Shown here: piece by piece, positions 45,925-55,413 of the stretch | Numbering within the stretch: position 1 is the first letter of the stretch | How the letters are laid out: each line of letters starts with the position of its first letter | Assembly (NCBI RefSeq): GCF_004214815.1 | Contig: NZ_CP035926.1 | Coordinates: 62,001 to 126,000, forward strand | DNA from: Aliarcobacter thereius LMG 24486 | GTDB lineage: Bacteria; Campylobacterota; Campylobacteria; Campylobacterales; Arcobacteraceae | DNA length: 64,000 nt | Direction of reading: 5' to 3' | Notes under the pieces: generated by a model | Seen by the model: the letters and a program-made list of their open reading frames with translations, nothing else | The model's database searches: none | What the model was told of the DNA's origin: nothing | Made by a program: the position numbers and the translations under genes

Positions 45925-46770
45925 ATGGTTTTTGAACACGAGATCCCAAAAGGAAGTAGACTTTATTTCGGAAAGCTTGCTAGAGCTAAAAGAGAGTTAG
46001 AAAATCTTGTATGTAATATTTTGTACAAAAATGGTTTTGAAGAGATTTTAACACCAAACTTCTCTTATTCTCAACATCAAGCAATAGCAAATGAAAGAAA
46101 ATTAATAAAGTTTTCAGATGAAGAGAATGAACAAGTTTCACTAAGAGCTGATTCTACTTTGGATGTTGTGAGAATTATTACAAAAAGATTAGGAAGAGCA
46201 ACAAACCAAAAAAAATGGTTTTATATACAACCAATATTTTCATATCCTTCAAAAGAAGAGTATCAAATTGGTTGTGAATATATAGAGCATAATAATATTT
46301 CAGATATTTTAAATTTGACAGCAGATATTTTAAAAGCTTTAAAAATAGAGCCAATAATGCAAATATCAAATATTATTGTTCCAAAACTAGTAAGTAAAGA
46401 GCTAAATATTGATATTGAGATCTTTAAACAAGCAGATATTTCAAAGCTAATAGATTTAAAAATTGATTGGCTTGAAAAACTTTTAAGAGTTCAAGATATT
46501 AAATCTTTGGAAGAAGTAATACAGATTGTTCCAAGTAGTATAAAAAATGAACTTCTAAAACTTTTAGAAAAGGCTTTAGAAGTGGATTATAATAATATTA
46601 TAATAGCACCACTTTATTATGGAAGTTTGAAATATTATAATGATATATATTATAGAGTAATCAAAGATAACCTTGTACTTTGTAGAGGTGGAATGTATGA
46701 AGCAGAAGGGATTAGCTCTTTAGGTTTTGCACTATATACAGATAATTTATTAAAAATAATTGAAGGGTAA
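45925..46770 (+). CDS. ATP phosphoribosyltransferase regulatory subunit-like (HisZ-like)
   Basis: 281 residues, related to the catalytic core of histidyl-tRNA synthetase but without the anticodon-binding domain. Motif 2-like region [21 protein letters not shown] and a C-terminal [19 protein letters not shown] are visible. HisZ pairs with a short HisG. Located just before purA, a common place in this lineage. A catalytic synthetase role is unlikely because of its size. Confidence 0.85.
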   Translation: MVFEHEIPKGSRLYFGKLARAKRELENLVCNILYKNGFEEILTPNFSYSQHQAIANERKLIKFSDEENEQVSLRADSTLDVVRIITKRLGRATNQKKWFYIQPIFSYPSKEEYQIGCEYIEHNNISDILNLTADILKALKIEPIMQISNIIVPKLVSKELNIDIEIFKQADISKLIDLKIDWLEKLLRVQDIKSLEEVIQIVPSSIKNELLKLLEKALEVDYNNIIIAPLYYGSLKYYNDIYYRVIKDNLVLCRGGMYEAEGISSLGFALYTDNLLKIIEG

Positions 46771-46777
46771 GAAAGAA

Positions 46778-48028
46778 ATGAAAGCAGATGTAATTGTAGG
46801 AATCCAATGGGGAGATGAAGGAAAAGGTAAAATCGTAGATATGCTTGCTCAAAAGTATGATATGGTTTGTAGAAGCCAAGGTGGACACAATGCAGGACAT
46901 ACAATTTGGGTTGATGGAGTAAAATATGTACTTCAATTAATTCCATCAGGAATCTTAAATCCAAAATCAGTAAATGTTATTGGAAACGGAGTTGTTGTAT
47001 CTCCTGAGAATATATTAAGAGAGATGAGTCAATTTGGTAGTTTAGTAGGAAGATTATATATATCTGATAAAGCTCATCTAAATTTAGCTTTTCATGCACA
47101 AATTGATCAAGCAAAAGAGAAACTAAAAGGTGATAAAGCTATTGGAACAACTGGAAAAGGGATTGGACCTACATATGCAGAGAAAGTTAGTAGAACAGGA
47201 TTTAGAGTAGGTGAACTTTTAAATCCAGCTAAACTTTGTGAAGATATTATAAGTTACTTTGAGCAAAATAGAGCAATCTTTGATATATTACAAATAGCTA
47301 CACCAGATAAAGAAGCTCTTTTAAATGAATTAAAATCTTATAAAGAAAAACTTTCTTCATATATTGTAAATACAACAAATATGGTTTGGAAAGCACTTGA
47401 AGAGAATAAAAGAGTTTTATTAGAAGGTGCACAAGGAACACTTTTAGATATAGACCATGGAACTTATCCATATGTTACATCTTCAAGTACAGTTACAGGT
47501 GGAGCTTGTACAGGGCTTGGTTTAAATCCAAAAGATATTGGTGAAGTTATTGGAATTGTAAAAGCATATTGTACAAGAGTTGGAAATGGACCATTCCCAA
47601 CAGAAGATTTCACACAAGCTGGAATAACAATGGGTGAAGTTGGAAAAGAGTTTGGAGCAATTACAGGAAGAAAAAGAAGATGTGGTTGGTTTGATGCTGT
47701 TTCTGTAAGATATGCAAGTAGATTAAATGGTTGTGATAAATTAGCACTTATGAAACTTGATGTTCTTGATGGATTTGAAAAAATTAAAGTGTGTGTATCA
47801 TATATTCATAATGGAGAGAAAATCAATTATATGCCATCTGATATGGATAATGTAGAAGCAGTTTATGAAGAGATTGATGGTTGGGACAGCGTTGTTGGTA
47901 TTAGAAAATATGAAGACTTACCAATAAATGCAAAGAAATTTATAGAGAAGATTGAAGAAATTACAAATGTAAAAGTTGGGATAATCTCAACTTCACCTGA
48001 ACGAGATGATACTATTATAAGGGGCTAA
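46778..48028 (+). CDS. purA: adenylosuccinate synthetase
   Basis: 416 residues. GTP-binding N-terminus [23 protein letters not shown], and the [13 protein letters not shown] signature are intact. It makes adenylosuccinate from IMP and aspartate. ATG 46778 gives the canonical [17 protein letters not shown] start; the TTG at 46760 within the preceding stop region is not needed. Confidence 0.97.
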   Translation: MKADVIVGIQWGDEGKGKIVDMLAQKYDMVCRSQGGHNAGHTIWVDGVKYVLQLIPSGILNPKSVNVIGNGVVVSPENILREMSQFGSLVGRLYISDKAHLNLAFHAQIDQAKEKLKGDKAIGTTGKGIGPTYAEKVSRTGFRVGELLNPAKLCEDIISYFEQNRAIFDILQIATPDKEALLNELKSYKEKLSSYIVNTTNMVWKALEENKRVLLEGAQGTLLDIDHGTYPYVTSSSTVTGGACTGLGLNPKDIGEVIGIVKAYCTRVGNGPFPTEDFTQAGITMGEVGKEFGAITGRKRRCGWFDAVSVRYASRLNGCDKLALMKLDVLDGFEKIKVCVSYIHNGEKINYMPSDMDNVEAVYEEIDGWDSVVGIRKYEDLPINAKKFIEKIEEITNVKVGIISTSPERDDTIIRG

Positions 48029-48029
48029 A

Positions 48030-48581
48030 ATGAGATTAAGAGTACACCATACATCTTATATTGCAAGAAGGATTACAAGAGATTTAACAGCTTGTAGCTT
48101 TGTTGAAGTAAGAAGAAATAAAGCAAGTATCGAAGAGCAAATAGAGAGAATTTTAGATGAAGATATTGAAAAAGAAGCAGCTTTAAATGAAAAAGTTGAA
48201 GAGATTTTAGATAATCAAGAAGATGAAATTGAGTATTTAAATGCTGATAGAAGGCAACTTTTTTGGATGACTAAAAAAAGGCTTGCAAATGATTTTGGAG
48301 TAATTCTGAATAATGAAGATAGATTTTCAGATATTGCTCACAAAATTATTGATTTTTTATGGGAGGAGGACTATATTCACTTTACATGTTCGGACAACCA
48401 AGTAAAAAATGTTATATTTGGTTCGATGGATGATTTTATAAAAGGGTTTGAAAGAGCAGATAGTGAGGTTTTAAGTAAACTTAAAAACTACAAAAGAAAA
48501 TTAATTCCTGGGACTGATGACTATGATATGGTTTATCATAGGCTTTACGAAGAGGAGCTAATTAAAAGAGGATTAATCTAA
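48030..48581 (+). CDS. DUF507 protein
   Basis: 183 residues, acidic and helical, with two DUF507-like segments (MRLRVHHTSYIARRITRDL at the N-terminus; DFGVILNNEDRFSDIAHKIIDFLW in the second half). Function unknown. It is one base after purA and overlaps carA by one base; the DUF507-carA pair is kept in Campylobacter relatives. Confidence 0.85.
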   Translation: MRLRVHHTSYIARRITRDLTACSFVEVRRNKASIEEQIERILDEDIEKEAALNEKVEEILDNQEDEIEYLNADRRQLFWMTKKRLANDFGVILNNEDRFSDIAHKIIDFLWEEDYIHFTCSDNQVKNVIFGSMDDFIKGFERADSEVLSKLKNYKRKLIPGTDDYDMVYHRLYEEELIKRGLI

Positions 48582-49675
48582 TGCAAAAAATTTATATATA
48601 TTTAGAAAATGGTATTTTTTTAGAAGCGAAATCATTTGGTGCAAGTAAAACTGCTATTGGTAAATTAGTTTATAATAATACAACATTTGGATATGAAGAT
48701 ACAATAACTGATCCATCAAATTCAGGTCTTTTTGTAAACTTTACAACAGTAGAGATAGGAAATAGTGGTATAAATGATGCAGATATGGAAAGTTCAAAAG
48801 CACAAGTTGCTGGAGTTATTGCAAGAACATATCATGATAGCTATTCAAATTATAGAGCAGATAAAAGTTTAGCACAATTTTTAAAAGAACAAAATATCCT
48901 TGGAATCTGCGAAATTGATACAAGATTTTTAACAAAAGTAGTAAGAGAAGAAGGTTCAATGATGATGATAGCTTCAACAGAAGTTTCATCTAAAGATGAA
49001 CTGAAAGAACTTTTACAAGAATCAAAAAGTTATAATGAAATTAATTTTATAAGAGAATTATCTACAAAAGAGGCTTATATTCATAAAACAGGGGCTTGGA
49101 ATAGTCAAACTCAAGAGTATAATAAAGCAAGTATGAGCGATAAAAAAGTTTTAGTAGTAGATTTTGGAGTTAAAAAATCATTTTTAAATGAACTAGTAGA
49201 GTCTGGTCTTGAAGTTGAAGTTGTACCATATAATATAAAAAGTGAAGAGATAGTAAAAAGATTTAATGATAAAAATATTGGTGGTGTTGTTTTAAGTTCA
49301 GGTGCAGGTAATCCAAATATTTATAAAGAAGAAATAAGTGGAGTTAAGTCATTAATTAGTGCAAATATTCCAATGTTTGCAGTTGGTTTAGGACATTTTA
49401 TTTTAGCATTAGCAAATGATTTAAAAGTTGAAGAGCTAAAAACAGTGAAATCTGGAAGTCATCCAGTTTTATCAGACAAAAATGTAGATATTTTTTCTAT
49501 GAATACAGCTTATAAAGTAGAAGTAAATAACAATATTTTTGAAGCTACACATAGTAAGCTATTTAATGATGAAGTAGTTGCATTTAAATATAAAAATAAA
49601 AATATTTTAAGTTGTGAATTTACACCTATTTCAGGTTCTAAAATTTATAAAGATTTTTTATCTTTAGTAAAATAA
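48581..49675 (+). CDS. carA: carbamoyl-phosphate synthase small subunit, glutaminase active site lost
   Basis: 364 residues aligning with CarA throughout: N-terminal CPSase_sm_chain domain (1-130, with GICEIDTRFLTKVVREEGSM) and a GATase I domain (~160-360). The elbow normally reading GICLGHQ is FAVGLGHF here, putting Gly269 where E. coli has the nucleophile Cys269 and Phe273 where it has Gln. The C-terminal HPEAS is replaced by CEFTPIS (Phe347/Pro349). Ammonia release from glutamine is therefore not expected. It may be a scaffold for CarB using free ammonia, or a second intact CarA exists. Confidence 0.85.
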   Translation: MQKIYIYLENGIFLEAKSFGASKTAIGKLVYNNTTFGYEDTITDPSNSGLFVNFTTVEIGNSGINDADMESSKAQVAGVIARTYHDSYSNYRADKSLAQFLKEQNILGICEIDTRFLTKVVREEGSMMMIASTEVSSKDELKELLQESKSYNEINFIRELSTKEAYIHKTGAWNSQTQEYNKASMSDKKVLVVDFGVKKSFLNELVESGLEVEVVPYNIKSEEIVKRFNDKNIGGVVLSSGAGNPNIYKEEISGVKSLISANIPMFAVGLGHFILALANDLKVEELKTVKSGSHPVLSDKNVDIFSMNTAYKVEVNNNIFEATHSKLFNDEVVAFKYKNKNILSCEFTPISGSKIYKDFLSLVK

Positions 49676-49681
49676 GATAAA

Positions 49682-49711
49682 TTAGTTACTATACAAATGT
49701 ATAGTAACTAA
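49682..49711. terminator. hairpin between carA and pgpA
   Basis: A perfect 13-bp stem TTAGTTACTATAC / GTATAGTAACTAA with AAAT loop between convergent genes. Confidence 0.7.
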
Positions 49712-49714
49712 GGA

Positions 49715-50191
49715 TTAAAGTAAGAATTTATCTATTAATTGCCAAGAACCAGCTGTACAAATACCAGCGAAAACTCCAGCAAGAATATCATCTCCCATTA
49801 CACCCAATCCACCTTTTACATCTCTGTCGATTTTACCAATAATAGAGGGTTTCCAAATATCAAATAATCTAAAAAATATAAAAGCAAGAGAAGCAGTTAT
49901 AAGTATATTTTCATTATTTATTCCAGATAGTGAAAGAGCAATCCACATACCAGCTAATTCATCTATAACAATCTCACTACTATCATGAATACCAACTTCT
50001 TTTTCATAAATATTAATCTGTTTTACTGCAATAATTGAAATAAGAATTGCCAATAATAATAGAGTTGAAGAGTGTAAAAACTCAAGTAGAGCAAGAGCTA
50101 AAATTAAAGATACAAAACTTCCAGCTGTACCAGGAGCTTTTGGACTTAAACCACTAAATCCAACTGTTAAAAAAAATTTTCTAAAATTCAT
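49715..50191 (-). CDS. pgpA: phosphatidylglycerophosphatase A
   Basis: 158 residues, integral membrane phosphatase. GFSGLSPKAPGTAGSFVSL and DELAGMWIAL and GVMGDDILAGVFAG carry the conserved acidic residues. It makes phosphatidylglycerol from PGP. ATG 50191 is chosen since AAAAAGG lies 5 bp before it; the TTG at 50218 would place nine extra basic residues inside the upstream gene. Confidence 0.93.
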   Translation of the reverse strand: MNFRKFFLTVGFSGLSPKAPGTAGSFVSLILALALLEFLHSSTLLLLAILISIIAVKQINIYEKEVGIHDSSEIVIDELAGMWIALSLSGINNENILITASLAFIFFRLFDIWKPSIIGKIDRDVKGGLGVMGDDILAGVFAGICTAGSWQLIDKFLL

Positions 50192-50201
50192 AATTACCTT
50201 T

Positions 50202-51092
50202 TTATTTCTTTTTTTCAATATCTAGTTTTTTTCTTTTTTCCCAAAGAGATTTTCTTGATATTCCTAGCTTTTTAGAAAGCTCTGTATCTGGATATTTATT
50301 TTGATAAGTGCTTACTACCATTTTTACATAATCATTTATAGATAAAATTGTATTTGCATCATTTGATACATTTTCATTATTTAAAACTATTTTCTTATAA
50401 ATAAACTCTTCACTATCTTCAAAAGAAGATATTATTACATTTTTATCTTCAATTTGTTTATTTAGTTGCTCTTTTGAACTCTTTTTTAATAGATGATAAT
50501 CTGATATATAAAGAATTGTTTTATTATTTAAGTTAGTTATCTTTTTTTGCCATGAGTTTGATGAAAAACTATCAAATTCAATACTCATAGCTAATTTTTT
50601 TGCTGTTTCAAATACAATTTTATCAGAAAGTTTTTGGTGATTTGTTTCAATCATAAGTGGAAAAGAGAGTGGCAGAATTATATTATTTGTATCAATATTA
50701 TTCATAGTAAAATCATAATACTCTTTTAAAACACTAAGCTCTCTTCTCATTGATCTACAATCTTTGTAGTGATAAATTTTTCTTACAAGTTCATCCATTA
50801 AAAATGGTTTCATAATATAATCTTTTGCACCATCTTTTATCGGATTTGTTACGGTTTCATCAGATATATAAGATACCATTAGTAAAATTATTGAATTTTG
50901 TGCATATTTTTTGATAATTGCTTTACAAATATTACTAGGAATTGTAGTTGATAAAAGAATAATATCGTAATCTTTTGTAATGTTTTCAAGATGAACACTT
51001 TCAACAAAATCACAATTATGACCATCATCAAGAAGTCTTGAAACAATTTTCTGGGCTAAATAAACTTCATTTTCTACTATTAATATATTCAT
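50202..51092 (-). CDS. atypical response regulator with Fis-type HTH
   Basis: 296 residues. A receiver-like domain (1-115) has Ser48 where the phospho-acceptor Asp should be (DIILLSTTIP), an incomplete acidic pocket (VENE) but the Lys95 of YIMKPF. The middle part (~140-225) retains a fragment like the Walker B/sensor area of NtrC-type AAA domains (KTILYISDYHLLKKSSKEQL) with no P-loop and no GAFTGA. The C-terminus (~245-296) is a Fis-type helix-turn-helix (ELSKKLGISRKSLWEKRKKL). It is coupled to ispDF by a 4-bp overlap. Sigma-54 activation is not expected. Confidence 0.8.
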   Translation of the reverse strand: MNILIVENEVYLAQKIVSRLLDDGHNCDFVESVHLENITKDYDIILLSTTIPSNICKAIIKKYAQNSIILLMVSYISDETVTNPIKDGAKDYIMKPFLMDELVRKIYHYKDCRSMRRELSVLKEYYDFTMNNIDTNNIILPLSFPLMIETNHQKLSDKIVFETAKKLAMSIEFDSFSSNSWQKKITNLNNKTILYISDYHLLKKSSKEQLNKQIEDKNVIISSFEDSEEFIYKKIVLNNENVSNDANTILSINDYVKMVVSTYQNKYPDTELSKKLGISRKSLWEKRKKLDIEKKK

Positions 51093-52219
51093 TTCTTATT
51101 CCATTCATAATATTTTAAATTTACTACACTTTGTACAACAACACCTTCAGCTCTACCAATACTTCCAAGTTTCTCAGAAGTTGAAGCCTTTACATTTATA
51201 AATTGTTTAGAAAGTTCTAAAAGATTTGATAAGCTTGATTTTATATCTTGTTTATGTGGAGTTATTTTTGGTTTTTCTGCAATAATTGTGATATCAACAT
51301 TTACAATTTCATATCCAACATTTTTTATAAATCTTAAAATATATTTTAAAAGTTCTTTTGAGTCAATATTTTTATATTTTGGGTCATTGTCAGGAAAAAA
51401 CTCTCCAATATCTCCAGCCCCAACAGCTCCTAAAAGAGCATCAATTAAGGAATGTAAAAGTACATCTCCATCACTATGAGCTTTAAATCCATAATCATAA
51501 GGTAATTTTACACCACCTAAAAACATATCTTTGCCTTCTTCAAAACTATGAATATCAAAACCAAAACCTACAAAAAAGTTTTTTGAAGGAGGAGTTAAGC
51601 AAGGTATTTCATTTAAATCATCAATAAAAGTTAGTTTTTTTGCTCTTATATCACCTTTTACATAAGTGATTTCATAACCTTTGTTTTTTATAGCACTACT
51701 TTCATCTGTAAATTCAATATTGCTATTTAATGCATCTTTTAAAATAGAAGTTTGTGATAATTGAGGAGTTTGAATAAGTTTAACTTCATCTCTATTTATA
51801 CAATTTTTTTCATAAATTACTGTATCGCTTACATCTAAAATAGGAACTACACAAAATGCTTCAGATTTTTTATCTAAAACTCTAAGAAACATATCTTTTG
51901 GAATACAAGATCTTGCAACATCGCTTATTAAAACATATTTTGTATCTACAAACTCTAAAGCATTCTTTATAGATTCTTGTCTTGTATCTCCACCTTTAAC
52001 AAAAATAAAATCATCACTAAAATTTTGCATATATTTTAGCTCATCTTCTTTTGAGACAACAATTGTTTCTGAGAAATCAGAATAAGAACTTAATCTTGAA
52101 GTAACATCTAGCCATAAAGGAATATTACCAACTCTTAGCCACTGTTTTTTACAAGAATTATCAAATCTTGTTGAATTTCCTGCACATAAAACGACTAATG
52201 TAATCTCTTTCAAGTTCAT
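51089..52219 (-). CDS. ispDF: bifunctional IspD/IspF isoprenoid enzyme
   Basis: 376 residues. IspD half (1-210) with LCAGNSTRFDNSCKKQWLRVG, and IspF half (~215-370) with GFGFDIHSFEEG, HSDGDVLLHSLIDALLGA, the metal His/Asp set and KASTSEKLGSIGRAEGV. It does the third and fifth MEP-pathway steps; the fusion is typical of Campylobacterota. Confidence 0.96.
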   Translation of the reverse strand: MNLKEITLVVLCAGNSTRFDNSCKKQWLRVGNIPLWLDVTSRLSSYSDFSETIVVSKEDELKYMQNFSDDFIFVKGGDTRQESIKNALEFVDTKYVLISDVARSCIPKDMFLRVLDKKSEAFCVVPILDVSDTVIYEKNCINRDEVKLIQTPQLSQTSILKDALNSNIEFTDESSAIKNKGYEITYVKGDIRAKKLTFIDDLNEIPCLTPPSKNFFVGFGFDIHSFEEGKDMFLGGVKLPYDYGFKAHSDGDVLLHSLIDALLGAVGAGDIGEFFPDNDPKYKNIDSKELLKYILRFIKNVGYEIVNVDITIIAEKPKITPHKQDIKSSLSNLLELSKQFINVKASTSEKLGSIGRAEGVVVQSVVNLKYYEWNKK

Positions 52220-52268
52220 TTCCTTTGAGTAAAAAAGTTACAAACTGTATCGAAATGTTACTTATAAA

Positions 52269-53090
52269 TTAGTTAATATATCTACTTATGCTACTTTTTA
52301 TCTCATTTATAGCTTCTAAAAACTGTTCAGTTTCAAAATTGATACTTTTTAATACTTCTACACTTTTTAAAATATCTTCTTCATTTAAAAGTTTTTTAGG
52401 ATTAGAAATATTATCAATTGCATATAAAACAGTTGAAGGAGTTAAGAATAATGAAGGAGCTTCTTCTAAATTATTTGAGTAAGAAATAGGTAAAATAAGA
52501 TTATGACTTAATTCAAAAGATTTTAAAATATTAGAAGAGAGAATAGAACTTTTAAATCCTATAAATTTCTCTTCAGCATTTTCAATATTTGTATTAATAG
52601 CTTCTTCGAGAAATTGTTCTATCGATCTATTCTTGCTAATAGTCAAAGATATTATTGGTTTTGAGATATTTTTCAAAAAAGCTGGAAGTAAAACTTTACT
52701 TCTTAACTTTTTATCAATTTTACTTAACCAATAGTTTGCAAAATAGATAGAAAAAACATTTGAATATAGAAACTCATCTTTTGTAATAGCATAAGCAAAA
52801 AGGTTTTTAGGAAATATACTTGAAATTTGAATTGCTGTACATAAAGATGTAATAAACTCCAAGTTTGTTATTTTTATAAGATTTACAATATTTCTTTTAT
52901 TCTCTTTAAAATCAATAAAATCAAACTTTACAATTTTTAAAAGTTCTTCTTTTAAAGCTAAATCATCATTTATAATATTTAGTAGTTTTTTTGGTTCTTT
53001 ATATGATGATTTTCTGAAATTATCTAAATCTACAATATTTCTTGGCAATTTTTTACTTTTATCAATAAAATTATTGAAATCTTTAATCAT
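52269..53090 (-). CDS. HDOD-like signalling protein
   Basis: 273 residues, helical, with an HDOD-type beginning (LPRNIVDLDNFRKSSYKEPKKLLNIINDD at about 15-43) and NLIKITNLEFITSLCTAIQ. HDOD proteins are often found with signalling proteins and have no known enzymatic activity; the HD metal residues are absent here. Stands alone, opposite to mrp. Confidence 0.68.
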   Translation of the reverse strand: MIKDFNNFIDKSKKLPRNIVDLDNFRKSSYKEPKKLLNIINDDLALKEELLKIVKFDFIDFKENKRNIVNLIKITNLEFITSLCTAIQISSIFPKNLFAYAITKDEFLYSNVFSIYFANYWLSKIDKKLRSKVLLPAFLKNISKPIISLTISKNRSIEQFLEEAINTNIENAEEKFIGFKSSILSSNILKSFELSHNLILPISYSNNLEEAPSLFLTPSTVLYAIDNISNPKKLLNEEDILKSVEVLKSINFETEQFLEAINEIKSSISRYIN

Positions 53091-53217
53091 TTTATACTAT
53101 CCTTTAAATTGAACAAAATTATATGAAATAGTAACTTATAGCTTGTGTAGTTTGATTTAAGACAAAGATTATCCTATTTGAACTATAATTGCAATTACAA
53201 TTTTAAAAGGATTTAAA

Positions 53218-54384
53218 ATGAGTATAGAAAATATAAAAGAAGCTTTAAAAAGTGTTAAATATCCAGGCTTCTCAAAATCAATTATTGATTTTGGATTTGT
53301 AAAAGATATCAAACTTGAAGCAAATGCCTGTAATATTTTATTAGATATTACTTCAACAGCAAAAGAGGTTGAAGATGAATTAAGAAGAGAGATTCCAAAA
53401 GTATTATCAGATTTAAATGTAACTTTGACTTTTAATAAACCAAAAGTTGAAGCACAAAAAAGCAATAGTGTAAGTGGAAAAAATATGACTCCACAAATTA
53501 AGCATATTGTGATGGTTAGTTCAGGAAAAGGTGGAGTTGGTAAATCAACAACAACTGTAAACTTAGCAATTGCAAGTGCAATGCAAGGTAAAAAAGTAGG
53601 TATTCTAGATGCTGATATTTATGGACCAAATATTCCTAGAATGATGGGAGTAAATGGAGTAGAAGTTGAAGTTGTAGGAAATAGAGCAAAACCTTTAAAT
53701 GCTTATGGTGTGGATATTATGTCTATGGGTATTTTGATGAAAGAGGGCGAAGCTGTTATTTGGAGAGGTGCAATGGTTATGAAAGCTATTCAACAACTAT
53801 TAACAGATATTTTGTGGGAAGAGTTAGATATATTATATATTGATATGCCACCAGGAACAGGAGATGCACAATTGACTTTAGCACAAAGTGTACCTGTAAG
53901 TGCTGGAATAAATGTAACAACTCCACAACATGTAGCTCTTGATGACAGTAGAAGATCTTTAGATATGTTTACAAAACTTCATATTCCAGTAGCTGGAATT
54001 GTTGAAAATATGAGTGGATTTATATGTCCATCATGTAATACAGAATCAGATATCTTTGGAAGAGGTACTTGTGATGATTTGGCAAAAGAGTACAATACTC
54101 AAGTTTTAGCTCATCTACCAATAGAACCAGCAATTAGACTTGGTGGAGATAGTGGAAAACCAATAGTATATTTTGAACCTGAATCAATAAGTGCAAAAAG
54201 ATATATGATGGCTGCTGATAAAATAATTTCAATGCTTGATAATCAAGGTGAAATTTCAAATGAGTCTATTCAACCAATTATGCCAGCTGGAGTAAGTGCT
54301 TGTTCAACTGAAGGACAAAAAATAAAAGCTGAACATCAAGCAAAACAATCAGGTGGTTGTGGTTCAGGATGTGGTTGCCATTAA
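53218..54384 (+). CDS. Mrp/ApbC/NBP35-type Fe-S cluster carrier ATPase
   Basis: 388 residues. N-terminal MIP18-like DUF59 domain (1-75), deviant Walker A SSGKGGVGKST at 101-111, the switch DADIYGPNIPRMMG, and the bridging CPSC motif near 268 (GFICPSCNTE). The C-terminus has an unusual Cys/Gly tail (GGCGSGCGCH). It carries and delivers Fe-S clusters in the cytosol. Confidence 0.94.
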   Translation: MSIENIKEALKSVKYPGFSKSIIDFGFVKDIKLEANACNILLDITSTAKEVEDELRREIPKVLSDLNVTLTFNKPKVEAQKSNSVSGKNMTPQIKHIVMVSSGKGGVGKSTTTVNLAIASAMQGKKVGILDADIYGPNIPRMMGVNGVEVEVVGNRAKPLNAYGVDIMSMGILMKEGEAVIWRGAMVMKAIQQLLTDILWEELDILYIDMPPGTGDAQLTLAQSVPVSAGINVTTPQHVALDDSRRSLDMFTKLHIPVAGIVENMSGFICPSCNTESDIFGRGTCDDLAKEYNTQVLAHLPIEPAIRLGGDSGKPIVYFEPESISAKRYMMAADKIISMLDNQGEISNESIQPIMPAGVSACSTEGQKIKAEHQAKQSGGCGSGCGCH

Positions 54385-54394
54385 ATTAATTTAA

Positions 54395-54430
54395 ATAAAA
54401 GAGATACTAGATAGTTTCTCTTTTATTATT
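54395..54430. terminator. terminator after mrp
   Basis: AATAAAAGAGA pairs with TCTCTTTTATT across a 12-nt loop, with A/T tracts on both sides, between convergent mrp and lipoprotein genes. Confidence 0.7.
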
Positions 54431-54983
54431 TATCAAAATTTGAACTCTCTTTTGAAAAATATGATTTAAAAAAATTAAATTTTACTAAACTATTAAAATA
54501 CTTTTTATTAAGTCTATCTTTATCTAAATAGATATTTACATAATCTTTTTCATAGTTTTGTATTAAAAATGTAGAGTAAATTCCATTATAATCTATCATT
54601 AGTTTATCTTCAAAAACAGAGTAAGAATTGATAATATTTACATAATACTTTTCATCTACAATATAAGTAAGAACTTCAAGATTTTTAAACTCTTTTTGTT
54701 CAATAAGTTTATAAGAGTTTGCTTTAATTGTATCCATAAATAGTGCTACAAAATATCCTCTAGCAAGACCATTCCATTTACAAGAAGAATCAAGATTTAT
54801 ATATTCTGTAAATATTTTTCCATATTCCTCATCATTACTCAAACTAATAAATGAGAAATTTGCACAAGTATCATAAGTATTTTGTTTTTTAGAAACTGTA
54901 AATTCATCTTGCATTAAATTTGATTTTGTTGTACAAGAAATAAACAATAAAGCAAATAATGAAATAATTAATAATCTAAGCAT
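54426..54983 (-). CDS. hypothetical lipoprotein
   Basis: 185 residues with lipobox FISC (Cys17). The mature part contains SNDEEYGKIFTEYINLDSSCKWNGLARGYF and is otherwise unrecognised. It lies 37 bp downstream of ectC on the same strand. No function assigned. Confidence 0.68.
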   Translation of the reverse strand: MLRLLIISLFALLFISCTTKSNLMQDEFTVSKKQNTYDTCANFSFISLSNDEEYGKIFTEYINLDSSCKWNGLARGYFVALFMDTIKANSYKLIEQKEFKNLEVLTYIVDEKYYVNIINSYSVFEDKLMIDYNGIYSTFLIQNYEKDYVNIYLDKDRLNKKYFNSLVKFNFFKSYFSKESSNFDK

Positions 54984-55020
54984 ATAAAACTCCTTTTATG
55001 AATCCAAATTGTACTATTTA

Positions 55021-55413
55021 TTAATCAACAAGTGGATAAACACCGTTTTCATCATGGTTTTCAGTTCCTTTAATGGGAGGATTAAATACACAAATAAGTC
55101 TCATATCTTCACTTCCACCATATAAATTATGTTCATCATTTTTATTTAAAGCATACATAATTCCATCATAAATTTTGTGAATTTTTCCTGTTTTTAAATC
55201 TTCTATTTTCCCATTTCCAGCTACACAATAAACAGCTTCAAGATGATTTTTATAGTGAATATGTGTTTTAGTATTTGCTTTAATTATTGTTTCATGAAAA
55301 GAAAATCCCATATTATCACTTTTTAAAAGCATTCTTCTGCTTGACCATTGTCCATCTTTTGCAAAAACTTCTTTATCTGTTCCAATAATATCTTTAATAT
55401 TCCTAACTATCAT
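55021..55413 (-). CDS. ectC: L-ectoine synthase
   Basis: 130 residues, cupin. N-terminal MIVRNIKDIIGTDKEVFAKDG, the metal-site region THIHYKNHLEAVYCVAGNGKIED and the C-terminal CVFNPPIKGTENHDENGVYP are typical. It cyclises N-gamma-acetyl-diaminobutyrate to ectoine. It abuts ectB (1-bp overlap). Confidence 0.96.
   Translation of the reverse strand: MIVRNIKDIIGTDKEVFAKDGQWSSRRMLLKSDNMGFSFHETIIKANTKTHIHYKNHLEAVYCVAGNGKIEDLKTGKIHKIYDGIMYALNKNDEHNLYGGSEDMRLICVFNPPIKGTENHDENGVYPLVD

Noticed and set aside
46650-46964. minus-strand open frames over the hisZ-purA junction
   Set aside because: Antisense to two well-supported genes, with no start context or recognisable protein.
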